A stretch of 64,000 bases of DNA, from assembly GCF_900182545.1 (NCBI RefSeq), contig NZ_FXTJ01000006.1, positions 1 through 64,000 of the forward strand. The letters run 5' to 3'. Made by a program: the position numbers and the translations under genes. This stretch comes from Geodermatophilus aquaeductus (GTDB lineage: Bacteria; Actinomycetota; Actinomycetes; Mycobacteriales; Geodermatophilaceae). The notes beneath the pieces are model-generated. The model was not told the origin of the DNA. It saw only the letters and a list, made by a program, of their open reading frames with translations, and did not search any database. This document shows positions 40,106 to 47,555 of this stretch, piece after piece (the stretch's first letter is position 1; each line of letters opens with the position of its first letter).

Positions 40106-41343
40106 CGGGCGTGCACCGGCAGCCGCACGGCCAGCACCCACCGGCCGTCGTCGCCCGGCCCGGCGTCGACGTCCCCGCGCAGGTCGCGCACCCGCTCCCG
40201 CAGGCCGCGCAGGCCGCGACCGCCGCCGGAGGCCCCGGGCACGGTGCCGGGAGCGTCGTCGGCCAGGCGGATCCGCAGGTCGCCGCCGGCCGCCAGCTCC
40301 AGCCGGCAGGCCGCGTCGGGGGCGTGCCGCAGCGCGTTGGTCAGGCCCTCCTGCACGATCCGGTAGGCCTCCCGCGACACCACCGCCGGCAGCGCGTCGA
40401 CCCGGCCGGTCACCGACACCTCCACGCGGGCGCCGGCGTCGCGGGCGGCGCCGACCAGCGCGTCGAGGTCGCGCAGGTCCGGCGCCGGCCCGGTGTCGGA
40501 CGGGCCGCCGGAGTCCTCCCGCAGCAGGCCGAGCACGTGGTCGAGGTCGACCAGCGCGCGGCGGGCGGCGTCCTCGGTGGCCCGCAGGGCCGTCTCCGCC
40601 GCCGCGGGGTCGCGGGTCAGCAGGCGGCGGGCGGCGCCGGCCTGCACGGTGACCAGGCTCAGCGAGTGGCCGACGCTGTCGTGCAGCTCGCGGGCCAGCC
40701 GGTCGCGCCCGGCCAGCAGCGTCACCGACGCCTCGGCCGCGGCCAGCCGCTCGGCCGTGGACCCGGCCAGCAGCCGCGGCGCCAGGACGGCCAGGCCGCG
40801 GCCGAGCAGGTCGCCGCCCGCCACGACGGCGACGGCGAGGAGGACGCCCAGCGCCAGCCGCACGCCCCAGCCGCCGGGGACCGTCGCACCGCCGAACAGC
40901 CCGCCCGCGTCCGGCGTCGCGGCCAGCAGCACGGCCGTGGGCAGCCCGACGACGAGCAGGGCGCCGGCCACTCCCCCGGCCAGCACGTGCAGCACGAGCA
41001 GCAGGCCGGTGCGCGCCCGCTGCGCCGGCGTCGTCGACGGGCCGACCCGCTCCTCCGCGCGGCCGGTGAGCAGCGCCCCGACCGCGGCGCCCTCGACCGA
41101 GCGCGTCTCGGCGAGGGCGCCGACGGCCGCGAGGGGTGCGGTCACGACGACGGCGGCGAGCGGGACCGCGAGCACCAGCGGCAGCCCCGAGGTGCGCAGC
41201 AGCTCGACCGGCCAGGCCAGCACGACGCCGACCGCGAGGGCGAACGCGCCGCCCAGGAGCAGGTACACCCAGCGGTGCAGCTCCCGACGGAGCACCGGCG
41301 ACGTCGAGGCGGCGCGCACCACGGCGCCATCCTGGCAGGTCAT
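40102..41343 (-). CDS. membrane histidine kinase (HisKA_3 / NarX-DesK type)
   Basis: A sensor kinase of about 413 residues. The N-terminal half has about five hydrophobic segments and no evident extracytoplasmic sensor domain, so it may sense within the membrane. The phospho-acceptor helix is RLARELHDSVGHSLSLVTVQAG (His in ELHDSVGH). The ATPase part has YRIVQEGLTNALRHA (N box), DDAPGTVPGASGG and GLRGLRERV. Start is uncertain: ATG 41343 (used) or GTG 41322. It lies 22 bases downstream of a membrane protein gene and overlaps the response regulator gene, so all three form an operon. Confidence 0.88.
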   Translation of the reverse strand: MTCQDGAVVRAASTSPVLRRELHRWVYLLLGGAFALAVGVVLAWPVELLRTSGLPLVLAVPLAAVVVTAPLAAVGALAETRSVEGAAVGALLTGRAEERVGPSTTPAQRARTGLLLVLHVLAGGVAGALLVVGLPTAVLLAATPDAGGLFGGATVPGGWGVRLALGVLLAVAVVAGGDLLGRGLAVLAPRLLAGSTAERLAAAEASVTLLAGRDRLARELHDSVGHSLSLVTVQAGAARRLLTRDPAAAETALRATEDAARRALVDLDHVLGLLREDSGGPSDTGPAPDLRDLDALVGAARDAGARVEVSVTGRVDALPAVVSREAYRIVQEGLTNALRHAPDAACRLELAAGGDLRIRLADDAPGTVPGASGGGRGLRGLRERVRDLRGDVDAGPGDDGRWVLAVRLPVHAR

Positions 41344-41365
41344 GGCGGTCACGAGCGGATGGCGG

Positions 41366-42535
41366 TCACGGGCGGCCGCACACGGCGCACGCACCCCGGC
41401 GGCGCAGCGCGTAGGCGGTGACCGCGGCCGCGAGCGCGAGTCCCCACGGCAGCGTCGGGAAGATCACGAGGAACGCCGCCTCGAACCAGTCGCCGGAGGC
41501 CAGCCCCGCGACGCCGATCGCGACCATCCCGGGGCTGGCCGCCAGCAGGACGACGGCCACCAGCCCGCCGGCGACCACGGGCACCCGCACCGGCACCGGC
41601 CGGCCGCGCAGCACCGGCACCCACGACGGCCAGATCTCGCCCCACGGCCGGATCAGCCCGATGGTGAGCACCGCACCTCCGAGCGCCGCGACGCCGAGGG
41701 AGAGCCCGAACAGCCGCAGCGCGAGGTCGGACCCGTCGGGCAGCCCCACCGGCCACGGCGTCAGCCACGTCATGCGCAGCAGGCCATACGGCAGCGGGCC
41801 GGCGGCGGCCACGAGCGTGGCGACCCGTCCCCAGCGGGCGGCCGCCTCGGGCCGGGTCCAGGCGGCGCCGGGACGGCCGCAGGACGCGCAGGCACCGCGG
41901 GCGGCCCGCAGGACCAGCACGCCGAGGGCGGCGAACAGGACGGCGCCGGCGATGAGCAGCGCGAGGTGCCCGCGGGAGGGCAGCTCGCGGGCCAGCGGCT
42001 CCCGCAGCTCCCCGGCGAGGCGGGCGATCGTGCCGGGCCGCAGCACCCCGCTGACCAGCCCCGCACCGACGACGAGGGCGACGGCGCCCAGCCACGGCCG
42101 CGCCCTCCGGCTGCGCACCGCCCCGACGGTGAAGACGACGAGGAACGCGGCCGGCGCGACGACCGCGCACAGGTAGCCGAGCAGCACCAGCGCCCGCATG
42201 TCGGCGGCGAGCACGCCGAGGCCGGCGGCCACCACCAACGCCGCGACGGCGGTCCCGGTGGACGGGCGGCGGAGGGCGGCCGCCGCCGTCGCCGCGAGCC
42301 CGACGGCGGCCAGGGCCAGCACCAGCCAGGCGGTGGTCGTGGGCGGCAGCACGGTCAGCAGTCCCGAGCCGCCGTTCTCCTCGCTCCCCTCCAGGCCGGG
42401 CCGGCTACCGGGGTCGAGCAGCCACCACGCGGCGAGCCCGAGGTGCAGGGCGCTCCAGGCGGCCGCGGTCCCGAGGACCGTGCGGGGCAGCGCCGCCCGT
42501 CCGGTCCGGATGGGTGGGGACGCGGCGAGGGACAC
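41366..42535 (-). CDS. polytopic membrane protein with two CxxC knuckles
   Basis: A 389-residue membrane protein with about ten hydrophobic helices that I do not recognise as a named family. Two short cysteine motifs stand out, CASCGRP at about residue 215 between helices, and CAVCGRP at the very C-terminus; each is CxxCGRP, as in half of a zinc ribbon. Together they could make one zinc site on the cytoplasmic face, an inference. GTG 42535 gives VSLAASPP. It lies upstream of the kinase gene in the same operon and may provide the signal or target of the two-component system. Confidence 0.7.
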   Translation of the reverse strand: MSLAASPPIRTGRAALPRTVLGTAAAWSALHLGLAAWWLLDPGSRPGLEGSEENGGSGLLTVLPPTTTAWLVLALAAVGLAATAAAALRRPSTGTAVAALVVAAGLGVLAADMRALVLLGYLCAVVAPAAFLVVFTVGAVRSRRARPWLGAVALVVGAGLVSGVLRPGTIARLAGELREPLARELPSRGHLALLIAGAVLFAALGVLVLRAARGACASCGRPGAAWTRPEAAARWGRVATLVAAAGPLPYGLLRMTWLTPWPVGLPDGSDLALRLFGLSLGVAALGGAVLTIGLIRPWGEIWPSWVPVLRGRPVPVRVPVVAGGLVAVVLLAASPGMVAIGVAGLASGDWFEAAFLVIFPTLPWGLALAAAVTAYALRRRGACAVCGRP

Positions 42536-42612
42536 GGTGGGCCTCCGGAGTGCTGCCCGGGCGGCTCCCGGGCGGACGCCGTCCAGCCTGGGAGCGCGGG
42601 CGCCCGGACAGC

Positions 42613-42628
42613 TCCCCCGCGCGGGGGA
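42613..42628 (+). terminator. 16-bp perfect palindrome between two minus-strand genes
   Basis: TCCCCCGCGCGGGGGA is fully self-complementary. It lies about 25 bases after the stop of the 107-residue protein gene and 78 bases before the membrane protein gene. A second weaker GC hairpin overlaps 42633-42652. It probably ends the upstream gene. Confidence 0.55.
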
Positions 42629-42653
42629 ACCCGCTCCGCCGCGCGGGGGGAGT

Positions 42654-42977
42654 TCAGGCGGCCGTCGCGGCGAGCGGGTGGGCCCGGGCACCGGGCGGGA
42701 CCCGGCGCACCTCGAAGCCGGGGCTGCGCGGCAGCTGCGGGTCGACGACCAGCGGCACCCCGGCCGGCTCGCCGAGCAGGCGGTGCGCGGTCCCGTCCCA
42801 GCCGAGCTGCGCGCAGAGGCGGTCGGCCAGCTCCGGGCGGACGCGGACCTCGCGGGGCGGAGCGGCGCCGGGCTCCCAGGCGACGGCGAGGAGGTCCCTC
42901 GCGAGGGACGTCAGCGGGCGGTGGGCGACGGCGCTGGTGGTCGCGGTGGCGGTGCGGTCGATCGCGAGAGTGGACAT
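42654..42977 (-). CDS. small hypothetical protein
   Basis: A 107-residue protein with no family I recognise. A strong ribosome binding site (AGGAGG, 7 bases before ATG 42977) supports that it is real. The N-terminal third is Ala/Thr-rich (TLAIDRTATATTSAVAH). The rest is mixed, with ELADRLCAQLGWDG and VPLVVDPQLPRSPGFEVRRVPPGARAHPL. It has one Cys and no membrane helix. The last part looks like a short beta domain. It stands alone between a palindrome and the next minus-strand gene 73 bases upstream. Confidence 0.65.
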   Translation of the reverse strand: MSTLAIDRTATATTSAVAHRPLTSLARDLLAVAWEPGAAPPREVRVRPELADRLCAQLGWDGTAHRLLGEPAGVPLVVDPQLPRSPGFEVRRVPPGARAHPLAATAA

Positions 42978-43049
42978 GTCCGGCCTCCTGGGCGGATCCC
43001 CCGTGCTCTGCGCCCTGTCTACCGCCGGGGTACGACAGTCCCGGCCGGG

Positions 43050-43694
43050 TCAGTCCCCGGCCGCGGGGACGTCGACCGGCACCTCCGGGCCGAGCGTGGC
43101 GCCCTGCAAGAGCCGCAGGTCGTCGCCGGACCAGAAGCTGCCGGGGTCGTACCAGTTGCGCGGCCGGTCGGCCGGGAGCAGGCCCATCGCGGTGTACGTG
43201 GCCGCCACCAGCTCCGCGCAGAACACCGTCTCGGCCGCGGTGCCGCGCCGCAGCCGCCCGGTGAGCCAGCCGCGCACCAGCCCGCGGGTGGTCGGGAAGG
43301 GCCGGCCGTCGAACCGGGCGACGGTGCGCAGGACGGCGTCCTCCATCGCCGGCGTTACCCCGCCGTCGTCGGCGGGGCCGACCAGCTGGCGCAGCCACGC
43401 GCGCTGCCCGTAGCGCTGCCGCCAGGTGACGACGGCGTCGCGCAGGTCGTGCAGCTGGACGCCGCGCTGGTGCTCGCCGGTCCAGGCGTCGGGCAGCGAG
43501 CGGCCCAGCTCGGCGTGCCACAGCAGCGGCGGGAGGTCCTCGAGGACGACGGCCATGCCCACGTGGTTGACCGGCGCGTTGGTCACCGCCCGGATCGCGC
43601 GGTCGGCGAGCGAGGCGCCGCGGAACACCCAGACGTCGCCGGTGCGGGTCAGCTCGACCGCCTCGTCCAGCGGGAGGGTGCGCGGCGGGATCAC
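43050..43694 (-). CDS. permuted papain-like (YiiX/NlpC-P60-type) hydrolase-like protein
   Basis: A 214-residue protein. The N-terminal part LTRTGDVWVFRGASLADRAIRAVTNAPVNHVGMAVVLED places a candidate His (NHVGM), and a later AAETVFCAELVAATYTAMGLLP places a candidate catalytic Cys (FCAELV). This order (His before Cys) is that of permuted papain-fold YiiX/orthopox G6R-like enzymes. The middle is Arg/Trp-rich. No signal peptide is seen. The GTG 43694 start gives the family-like N-terminus; longer openings to 43778 overlap the divergent gene. The substrate is unknown. Confidence 0.7.
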   Translation of the reverse strand: MIPPRTLPLDEAVELTRTGDVWVFRGASLADRAIRAVTNAPVNHVGMAVVLEDLPPLLWHAELGRSLPDAWTGEHQRGVQLHDLRDAVVTWRQRYGQRAWLRQLVGPADDGGVTPAMEDAVLRTVARFDGRPFPTTRGLVRGWLTGRLRRGTAAETVFCAELVAATYTAMGLLPADRPRNWYDPGSFWSGDDLRLLQGATLGPEVPVDVPAAGD

Positions 43695-43699
43695 GCGGC

Positions 43700-43705
43700 T
43701 ACGGT
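43700..43705 (+). promoter_or_regulatory. -10 element of a leaderless small gene
   Basis: TACGGT lies 8 bases before the GTG at 43714. The divergent gene starts at 43694, so the two promoters share about 20 bases. Confidence 0.5.
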
Positions 43706-43713
43706 AGGCGACC

Positions 43714-43959
43714 GTGCGGGTACCGGAGCGGGTGTGGAAGCTGCTCGGCCTGGCCGGGCTGGCCGGCGTCGCGGCCACCGGGGCGGTGCTGGTCCGCGGC
43801 GAGCGGCAGCGGCGCGCCTACACGCCCGACGACGTCCGTGCCCGGCTGCACGAGCGGCACGTCGCCGCCACGGCCGCCGTCCCGGAGCCCGCAGCCGGGG
43901 ACGAGCCGCCCGGCCCGGTGCGGCGGGACCTCCGGTCGCGGCTGCGCCGTCGCCGCTGA
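43714..43959 (+). CDS. small membrane-anchored hypothetical protein
   Basis: An 81-residue protein with one N-terminal hydrophobic helix (LLGLAGLAGVAATGAVLV) and a basic C-terminal cytoplasmic tail ending in DLRSRLRRRR. It looks like a small single-pass protein of unknown function. GTG 43714 lies at leaderless spacing from TACGGT. It precedes a SnoaL-like gene whose upstream 106 bases are duplicated further on. Confidence 0.6.
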   Translation: MRVPERVWKLLGLAGLAGVAATGAVLVRGERQRRAYTPDDVRARLHERHVAATAAVPEPAAGDEPPGPVRRDLRSRLRRRR

Positions 43960-43986
43960 CGCGGGACACCTCGGCGGGGACGGACG

Positions 43987-44092
43987 GCGACCGCCACACC
44001 GGGCCGCGCACGGCGTCCTCCCCCGCTGCGGACGCCGGGTCGACACTGCTCGCGCCGTCCACGGGGGATCCGTCCTCGGGAGGGAGCGCACG
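43987..44092 (+). repeat. duplicated leader region, copy 1 (upstream of SnoaL-like gene 1)
   Basis: About 105 bases that recur with clear similarity at 45872-45975. Shared blocks are CCGCCACACCGGGCCGCG, GGGTCGACACTG and CGCGCCGTCCACGGGG. Both end at the start codon of a SnoaL-like gene, so promoter and gene were copied together. Confidence 0.8.
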
Positions 44093-44485
44093 ATGTCCGA
44101 GCACCCCAACGTGATGCGCATGCGCGAGGGTTACGAGGCCTTCGGCAAGGGCGACCTCGACCGCCTCCGGGACCTGTGGCGCCCGGACATCCGCTGGCAC
44201 GAGCCGGGGGGCAACCAGCTCAGCGGCCACTACACCGGCACCGACGAGGTCTTCGACCTCTTCCGCCGCCTGTTCGAGCTCACCGAGGGCAGCTTCCGGG
44301 CAGAGGTCCGGGCCACCTTCGCCGACGACACCGACGGCGTCGCGGTCGTCCGGCTCACCGCCCACCGCGGCGACCGCGACATCGACGTGGTCGCCGCCCA
44401 CCTGTTCCGCTACGAGGACGGCCTCGTCGCCGAGTTCTGGGAGGCGCACACCGACCAGCCGGCGGTGGACGCGTTCTACGCCTGA
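44093..44485 (+). CDS. SnoaL-like (NTF2-fold) protein 1
   Basis: A 130-residue alpha+beta barrel protein. It has REGYEAFGKGDLDRLRDLWRPDIRWHEPG at the start (the IRWHEPG motif is shared by all three paralogues), then SGHYTGTDEVFDLFRRLFELTEGSF and VAAHLFRYEDGLVAEFWEAHTD. This is the SnoaL/ketosteroid-isomerase-like fold, which holds small molecules. No catalytic assignment is possible. The start is ATG 44093 with GGGAGGG upstream. It precedes the PP2C phosphatase gene, and two paralogues follow that gene. Confidence 0.82.
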   Translation: MSEHPNVMRMREGYEAFGKGDLDRLRDLWRPDIRWHEPGGNQLSGHYTGTDEVFDLFRRLFELTEGSFRAEVRATFADDTDGVAVVRLTAHRGDRDIDVVAAHLFRYEDGLVAEFWEAHTDQPAVDAFYA

Positions 44486-44509
44486 CCGGTCGCGTTCCCC
44501 GCCGGGCGT

Positions 44510-45841
44510 TTGAGCGGCGGGGAACGCGCCCATGGCACGGACGTGCCGACCGACCCCGGGGGCCACGCGCGCCCCGGCTTCCACGACGTCACCGGACGGT
44601 GCCCGCCGGACGAGAGCGTCGGTGAGTGGCTGCTGGGCACGCTGCTCGACCGGGCGCACCTCGTCCCGCCGCGCCTGGTGGGCCCGCTGGCCGCGCAGCA
44701 GCTGCGCGCGGCGGGAGCCGACGAGGTCGCGATCCACCTGCAGGACCTCGACCAGGTCGTCCTGAGGCCGATGGAGGGCCCCGGGCTGGTCGGCGGGTCC
44801 GTGCCGATCTCCGGCAGCGCGGTGGGCCGGGCGTTCGCCACCGACACCCTGCAGGAGGTGCTCCTGACCGACGGGCGGATCTGCCTGCACGTGCCCATGC
44901 TCGACGGCTCCGACCGCGTCGGGGTGCTGTCGTTCGTGCTCTCCGGCGTCGACGAGCACGACCGCCGGCTGGCCCATCGGGTGGCCGCCCTGGTCGCCGA
45001 CCTGGTGGTCACCAAGGACGAGTACACCGACACCATCGCGCGCGTCCGCACGGCGCGACCGCTGGGCCTGGCCGCCCAGCTGCAGCGGCAGAGCCTCCGG
45101 CCCCTGTCCATGACCACGCCCGACGTCGACCTGTCCGGAATCCTGGAGCCGGCCTACGAGGTCGGCGGCGACGTCTTCGACTACTCCCTCGACGAGCACG
45201 TCCTGTCGGTCGCCCTGTTCGACGCCATGGGCCACGGGCTGCAGGCGGCCACCATGTCCACGGTGGTGCTCGCCGCCTACCGGCACGGCCGGCTCCGGAA
45301 CCGTCCACTGGCCGGCCTGTACGGCGAGATGGACCGGGTGGTCGCCGGGTCCTTCCCCGGCCGGTTCGCCACCGGCCAGATCGGCCGGCTCGACACCGAG
45401 ACCGGGGAGCTCAGCTGGGTCAACGCCGGCCACCCGCCGGCACTGTGGGTGCGCGAGGGCCGGGTCCTCGGCGAGCTGACCGGTCCGGTCACCCGGCCGA
45501 TCGGCTTCGGCGGCGCCGCTCCGCACGTGCACACGGTGCGGCTCGAGCCCGGGGACCGGCTGCTGTTCTTCACCGACGGCGTCGTCGAGGAGCGGCTGGA
45601 GGGCGGCGAGCAGTTCGGCGAGGGGCGGTTGCGGCAACTGCTGGAGGAGACCACCCGCGAGGGACTGCCCGCGGCGGAGTCGGTGCGCCGGCTCTCCCAC
45701 GCGCTGATGGCCGCGCGCGCGGGACGGACCAGCGACGACGCCTCCCTGCTGCTCCTGGAGTGGAAGGCCCCGCCGCGCGAGGACGAGCTCGACCCGGACA
45801 TCCCCGAGGCGCTCCCCCCGACCGAGGAGGGCATCCGGTAG
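44510..45841 (+). CDS. RsbU/SpoIIE-type PP2C phosphatase with GAF-like domain
   Basis: A 443-residue protein phosphatase. Residues about 35-165 form a GAF-like sensory region, followed by a linker helix with LAAQLQRQSLRP. The SpoIIE-type PP2C domain has VGGDVFDYSL (metal Asp), FDAMGHGLQAATMS, WVNAGHPPALWV, LLFFTDGVVEER and a final DDASLLLLEW. Such enzymes dephosphorylate STAS anti-anti-sigma proteins, as in Bacillus RsbU. A STAS protein gene lies at 26653-27114. The start is uncertain (TTG 44510 or GTG 44543). The gene sits among three SnoaL-like paralogues, an unusual association. Confidence 0.86.
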   Translation: MSGGERAHGTDVPTDPGGHARPGFHDVTGRCPPDESVGEWLLGTLLDRAHLVPPRLVGPLAAQQLRAAGADEVAIHLQDLDQVVLRPMEGPGLVGGSVPISGSAVGRAFATDTLQEVLLTDGRICLHVPMLDGSDRVGVLSFVLSGVDEHDRRLAHRVAALVADLVVTKDEYTDTIARVRTARPLGLAAQLQRQSLRPLSMTTPDVDLSGILEPAYEVGGDVFDYSLDEHVLSVALFDAMGHGLQAATMSTVVLAAYRHGRLRNRPLAGLYGEMDRVVAGSFPGRFATGQIGRLDTETGELSWVNAGHPPALWVREGRVLGELTGPVTRPIGFGGAAPHVHTVRLEPGDRLLFFTDGVVEERLEGGEQFGEGRLRQLLEETTREGLPAAESVRRLSHALMAARAGRTSDDASLLLLEWKAPPREDELDPDIPEALPPTEEGIR

Positions 45842-45871
45842 CGACTGCGCGGTCCCCCGGGCCGACGGAGC

Positions 45872-45975
45872 GCCACCGCCACACCGGGCCGCGCACGGAC
45901 TCCCGCCGCCGCTCCCCCGCCGGGTCGACACTGGCCGCGCCGTCCACGGGGATCCCGACCCGGGAGGAGCACACC
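45872..45975 (+). repeat. duplicated leader region, copy 2 (upstream of SnoaL-like gene 2)
   Basis: Counterpart of 43987-44092, ending just before the GTG at 45976. The copies differ by scattered substitutions and small gaps, so the duplication is not recent. Confidence 0.8.
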
Positions 45976-46368
45976 GTGTCCGATCACCCCAACCTCGGCC
46001 GGATGCGCGAGGGCTACGACGCCTTCGGCAAGGGCGACCTCGCCACCCTGACCGAGTTGATGCACGAGGACATCCGCTGGCACGAGCCCGGCGACGGCCC
46101 GCTGTCGGGGACCTACGAGGGCCCGCAGGCCGTCTTCGGGATGTTCGGCCGCAGCATGGAGCTGACCGAGAACAGCCTCCGGGTCGAGCCGGTCCAGCTG
46201 TGCGCCGACGACGAGCACGGCACCGCCCTGGTCCGGTTCACCGCCCACCGAGGCGACCGGCACCTCGACACCCTCGTCGCGCAGGTCTACCGCTTCCGGG
46301 ACGGCCGGGTGGCCGAGTTCTGGAACGCACCCACCGAGCCCGAGGCCCTGCAGGCGTTCCTCGCCTGA
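45976..46368 (+). CDS. SnoaL-like (NTF2-fold) protein 2
   Basis: A 130-residue paralogue of the protein at 44093. The N-terminus MSDHPNLGRMREGYDAFGK lines up with MSEHPNVMRMREGYEAFGK of the first copy, and the IRWHEPG motif is kept. The central FGMFGRSMELTENSLRVEPV has drifted. It starts at GTG 45976 after GGGAGGAG. The gene and its leader are a duplicate of the 44 kb copy, inserted after the PP2C gene. Function is unknown; the shared HEPG pocket suggests a related ligand. Confidence 0.82.
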   Translation: MSDHPNLGRMREGYDAFGKGDLATLTELMHEDIRWHEPGDGPLSGTYEGPQAVFGMFGRSMELTENSLRVEPVQLCADDEHGTALVRFTAHRGDRHLDTLVAQVYRFRDGRVAEFWNAPTEPEALQAFLA

Positions 46369-46394
46369 ACCCCGTCCACCCGAAGGAGGCGGAC

Positions 46395-46793
46395 ATGACC
46401 GGCACCGGCCACCCCCACGTCCAGCTGCTGCGCGAGGCGTACGACGCCTTCGCCAAGGGGGACTTCCCCGCGCTGGACGCGGCGTTCGCCGAGGACGCCC
46501 GCTGGCACGAGCCCGGGCACAACCAGATCTCGGGTACCCACGACGGGCGGGCGGCCGTCTACGACCTGTTCCGGCGGGTCTTCGAGATCACCGAGGGCAG
46601 CTTCCGGGCCGACCCGCAGGTGGTCTTCGCCGACGACGCCCACGGCATGGCGCTCGTGCAGCTCTCCGGGTCACGGGGCGTGCGCCCGCTGGAGGTCATG
46701 AGCGCCCAGATCGTGCGCTTCGCCGGCGGTCGCATCGCCGAGGCCTGGAACGCCCACACCGACCAGGACACGATCGACGAGCTCTTCGCCTGA
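46395..46793 (+). CDS. SnoaL-like (NTF2-fold) protein 3
   Basis: A 132-residue third paralogue, with LLREAYDAFAKGDFPALDAAFAEDARWHEPG, SGTHDGRAAVYDLFRRVFEITEGSF and a final AEAWNAHTDQDTIDELFA. It is closer to copy 1 than to copy 2 in the FDLFRRLFELTEGSF region. It follows copy 2 after 26 bases with AAGGAGG upstream of ATG 46395, and lacks the duplicated leader, so it is probably co-transcribed with copy 2. It converges on eutC with 3 bases between stops. Confidence 0.82.
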   Translation: MTGTGHPHVQLLREAYDAFAKGDFPALDAAFAEDARWHEPGHNQISGTHDGRAAVYDLFRRVFEITEGSFRADPQVVFADDAHGMALVQLSGSRGVRPLEVMSAQIVRFAGGRIAEAWNAHTDQDTIDELFA

Positions 46794-46796
46794 GCG

Positions 46797-47555
46797 TCAG
46801 CCGGCCGGCAGCGCCGGGCCCTCGTCCTTGAGCGCCACGCCCGAGGCGCCGAGCTCGCGGGCGGCGCCCAGCAGCGTGGCGACGGTGTCGGCGGCCTGCG
46901 CGTAGGACAGCCCGTGCGGCGGGCGGACGTTGGACACGCAGTTGCGCTCGGAGTCCACCCGCCCCGGCCGCGGGTCCCAGGTGAGGTAGACGCCGAGGGA
47001 GTCCGCCGACGACAGGCCCGGCCGCTCGCCGATCAGCACCACCACGGCGCGGACGCCCAGGGCGGCGCCGATCGCGTCGCCGAGCGCCACCCGCGCCTGC
47101 GTGGCGACCACCAGCGGCGCCACCGACCAGCCGGGCAGCCGCTCGATCAGCGCGGCCGCGAGCCCGGGACCGTGCGCGTGCACCGCCCGCGGCGAGAGCC
47201 CGTCGGCCAGCACGACGGCGAGGTCGGCGCCGGTGTCGGGCAGCGTCGTCCCCTCGGCGAGCTGCCGTCCGAGGTCGGGGCGCTGCAGGTAGGTGGCGCG
47301 GTCGGGCGCGGCGGAGGCGACGACCAGCACCTCGCCGTCGAGGTCGGCGCGCAGCCGGTCGACGTCGAGCGGCGAGTGGACGGCGTCGCGGGCGGCGGCG
47401 TGCGCGGCGCGGAACTCCAGCTCGCGGGCCGTGGGCAGCGCGTCCCCGGCCCGCCCGAGCGCCACCCGCGCCCGCGTGGCCGACCGCAGCACCGCCCACG
47501 GGTCGTCCCCAGCGGCAGAAATGGCCATCTCTGCCGCGTCGTCGGGGGCGGTCAC
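46797..47555 (-). CDS. eutC: ethanolamine ammonia-lyase small subunit
   Basis: A 252-residue subunit of the coenzyme B12-dependent enzyme that splits ethanolamine into acetaldehyde and ammonia. Family features include VVVLIGERPGLSSADSLGVYLTWDPRPG, SERNCVSNVRPPHGLSYAQAA and the core TARELEFRAAHAAARDAVH. The start GTG 47555 overlaps the eutB stop (GTGA). Residues 10-15 (MAISAA) are encoded by a short palindrome (47512-47537) also found at the cydDC start; translation could instead begin at ATG 47528. Last gene of the ethanolamine operon. Confidence 0.93.
   Translation of the reverse strand: MTAPDDAAEMAISAAGDDPWAVLRSATRARVALGRAGDALPTARELEFRAAHAAARDAVHSPLDVDRLRADLDGEVLVVASAAPDRATYLQRPDLGRQLAEGTTLPDTGADLAVVLADGLSPRAVHAHGPGLAAALIERLPGWSVAPLVVATQARVALGDAIGAALGVRAVVVLIGERPGLSSADSLGVYLTWDPRPGRVDSERNCVSNVRPPHGLSYAQAADTVATLLGAARELGASGVALKDEGPALPAG
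47512..47537 (-). repeat. short AT-centred palindrome within eutC
   Basis: GCGGCAGA and TCTGCCGC flank AATGGCCATC, palindromic except for one pair. Read in the eutC frame it gives Ala-Glu-Met-Ala-Ile-Ser-Ala-Ala, the same as in cydDC. Confidence 0.75.
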
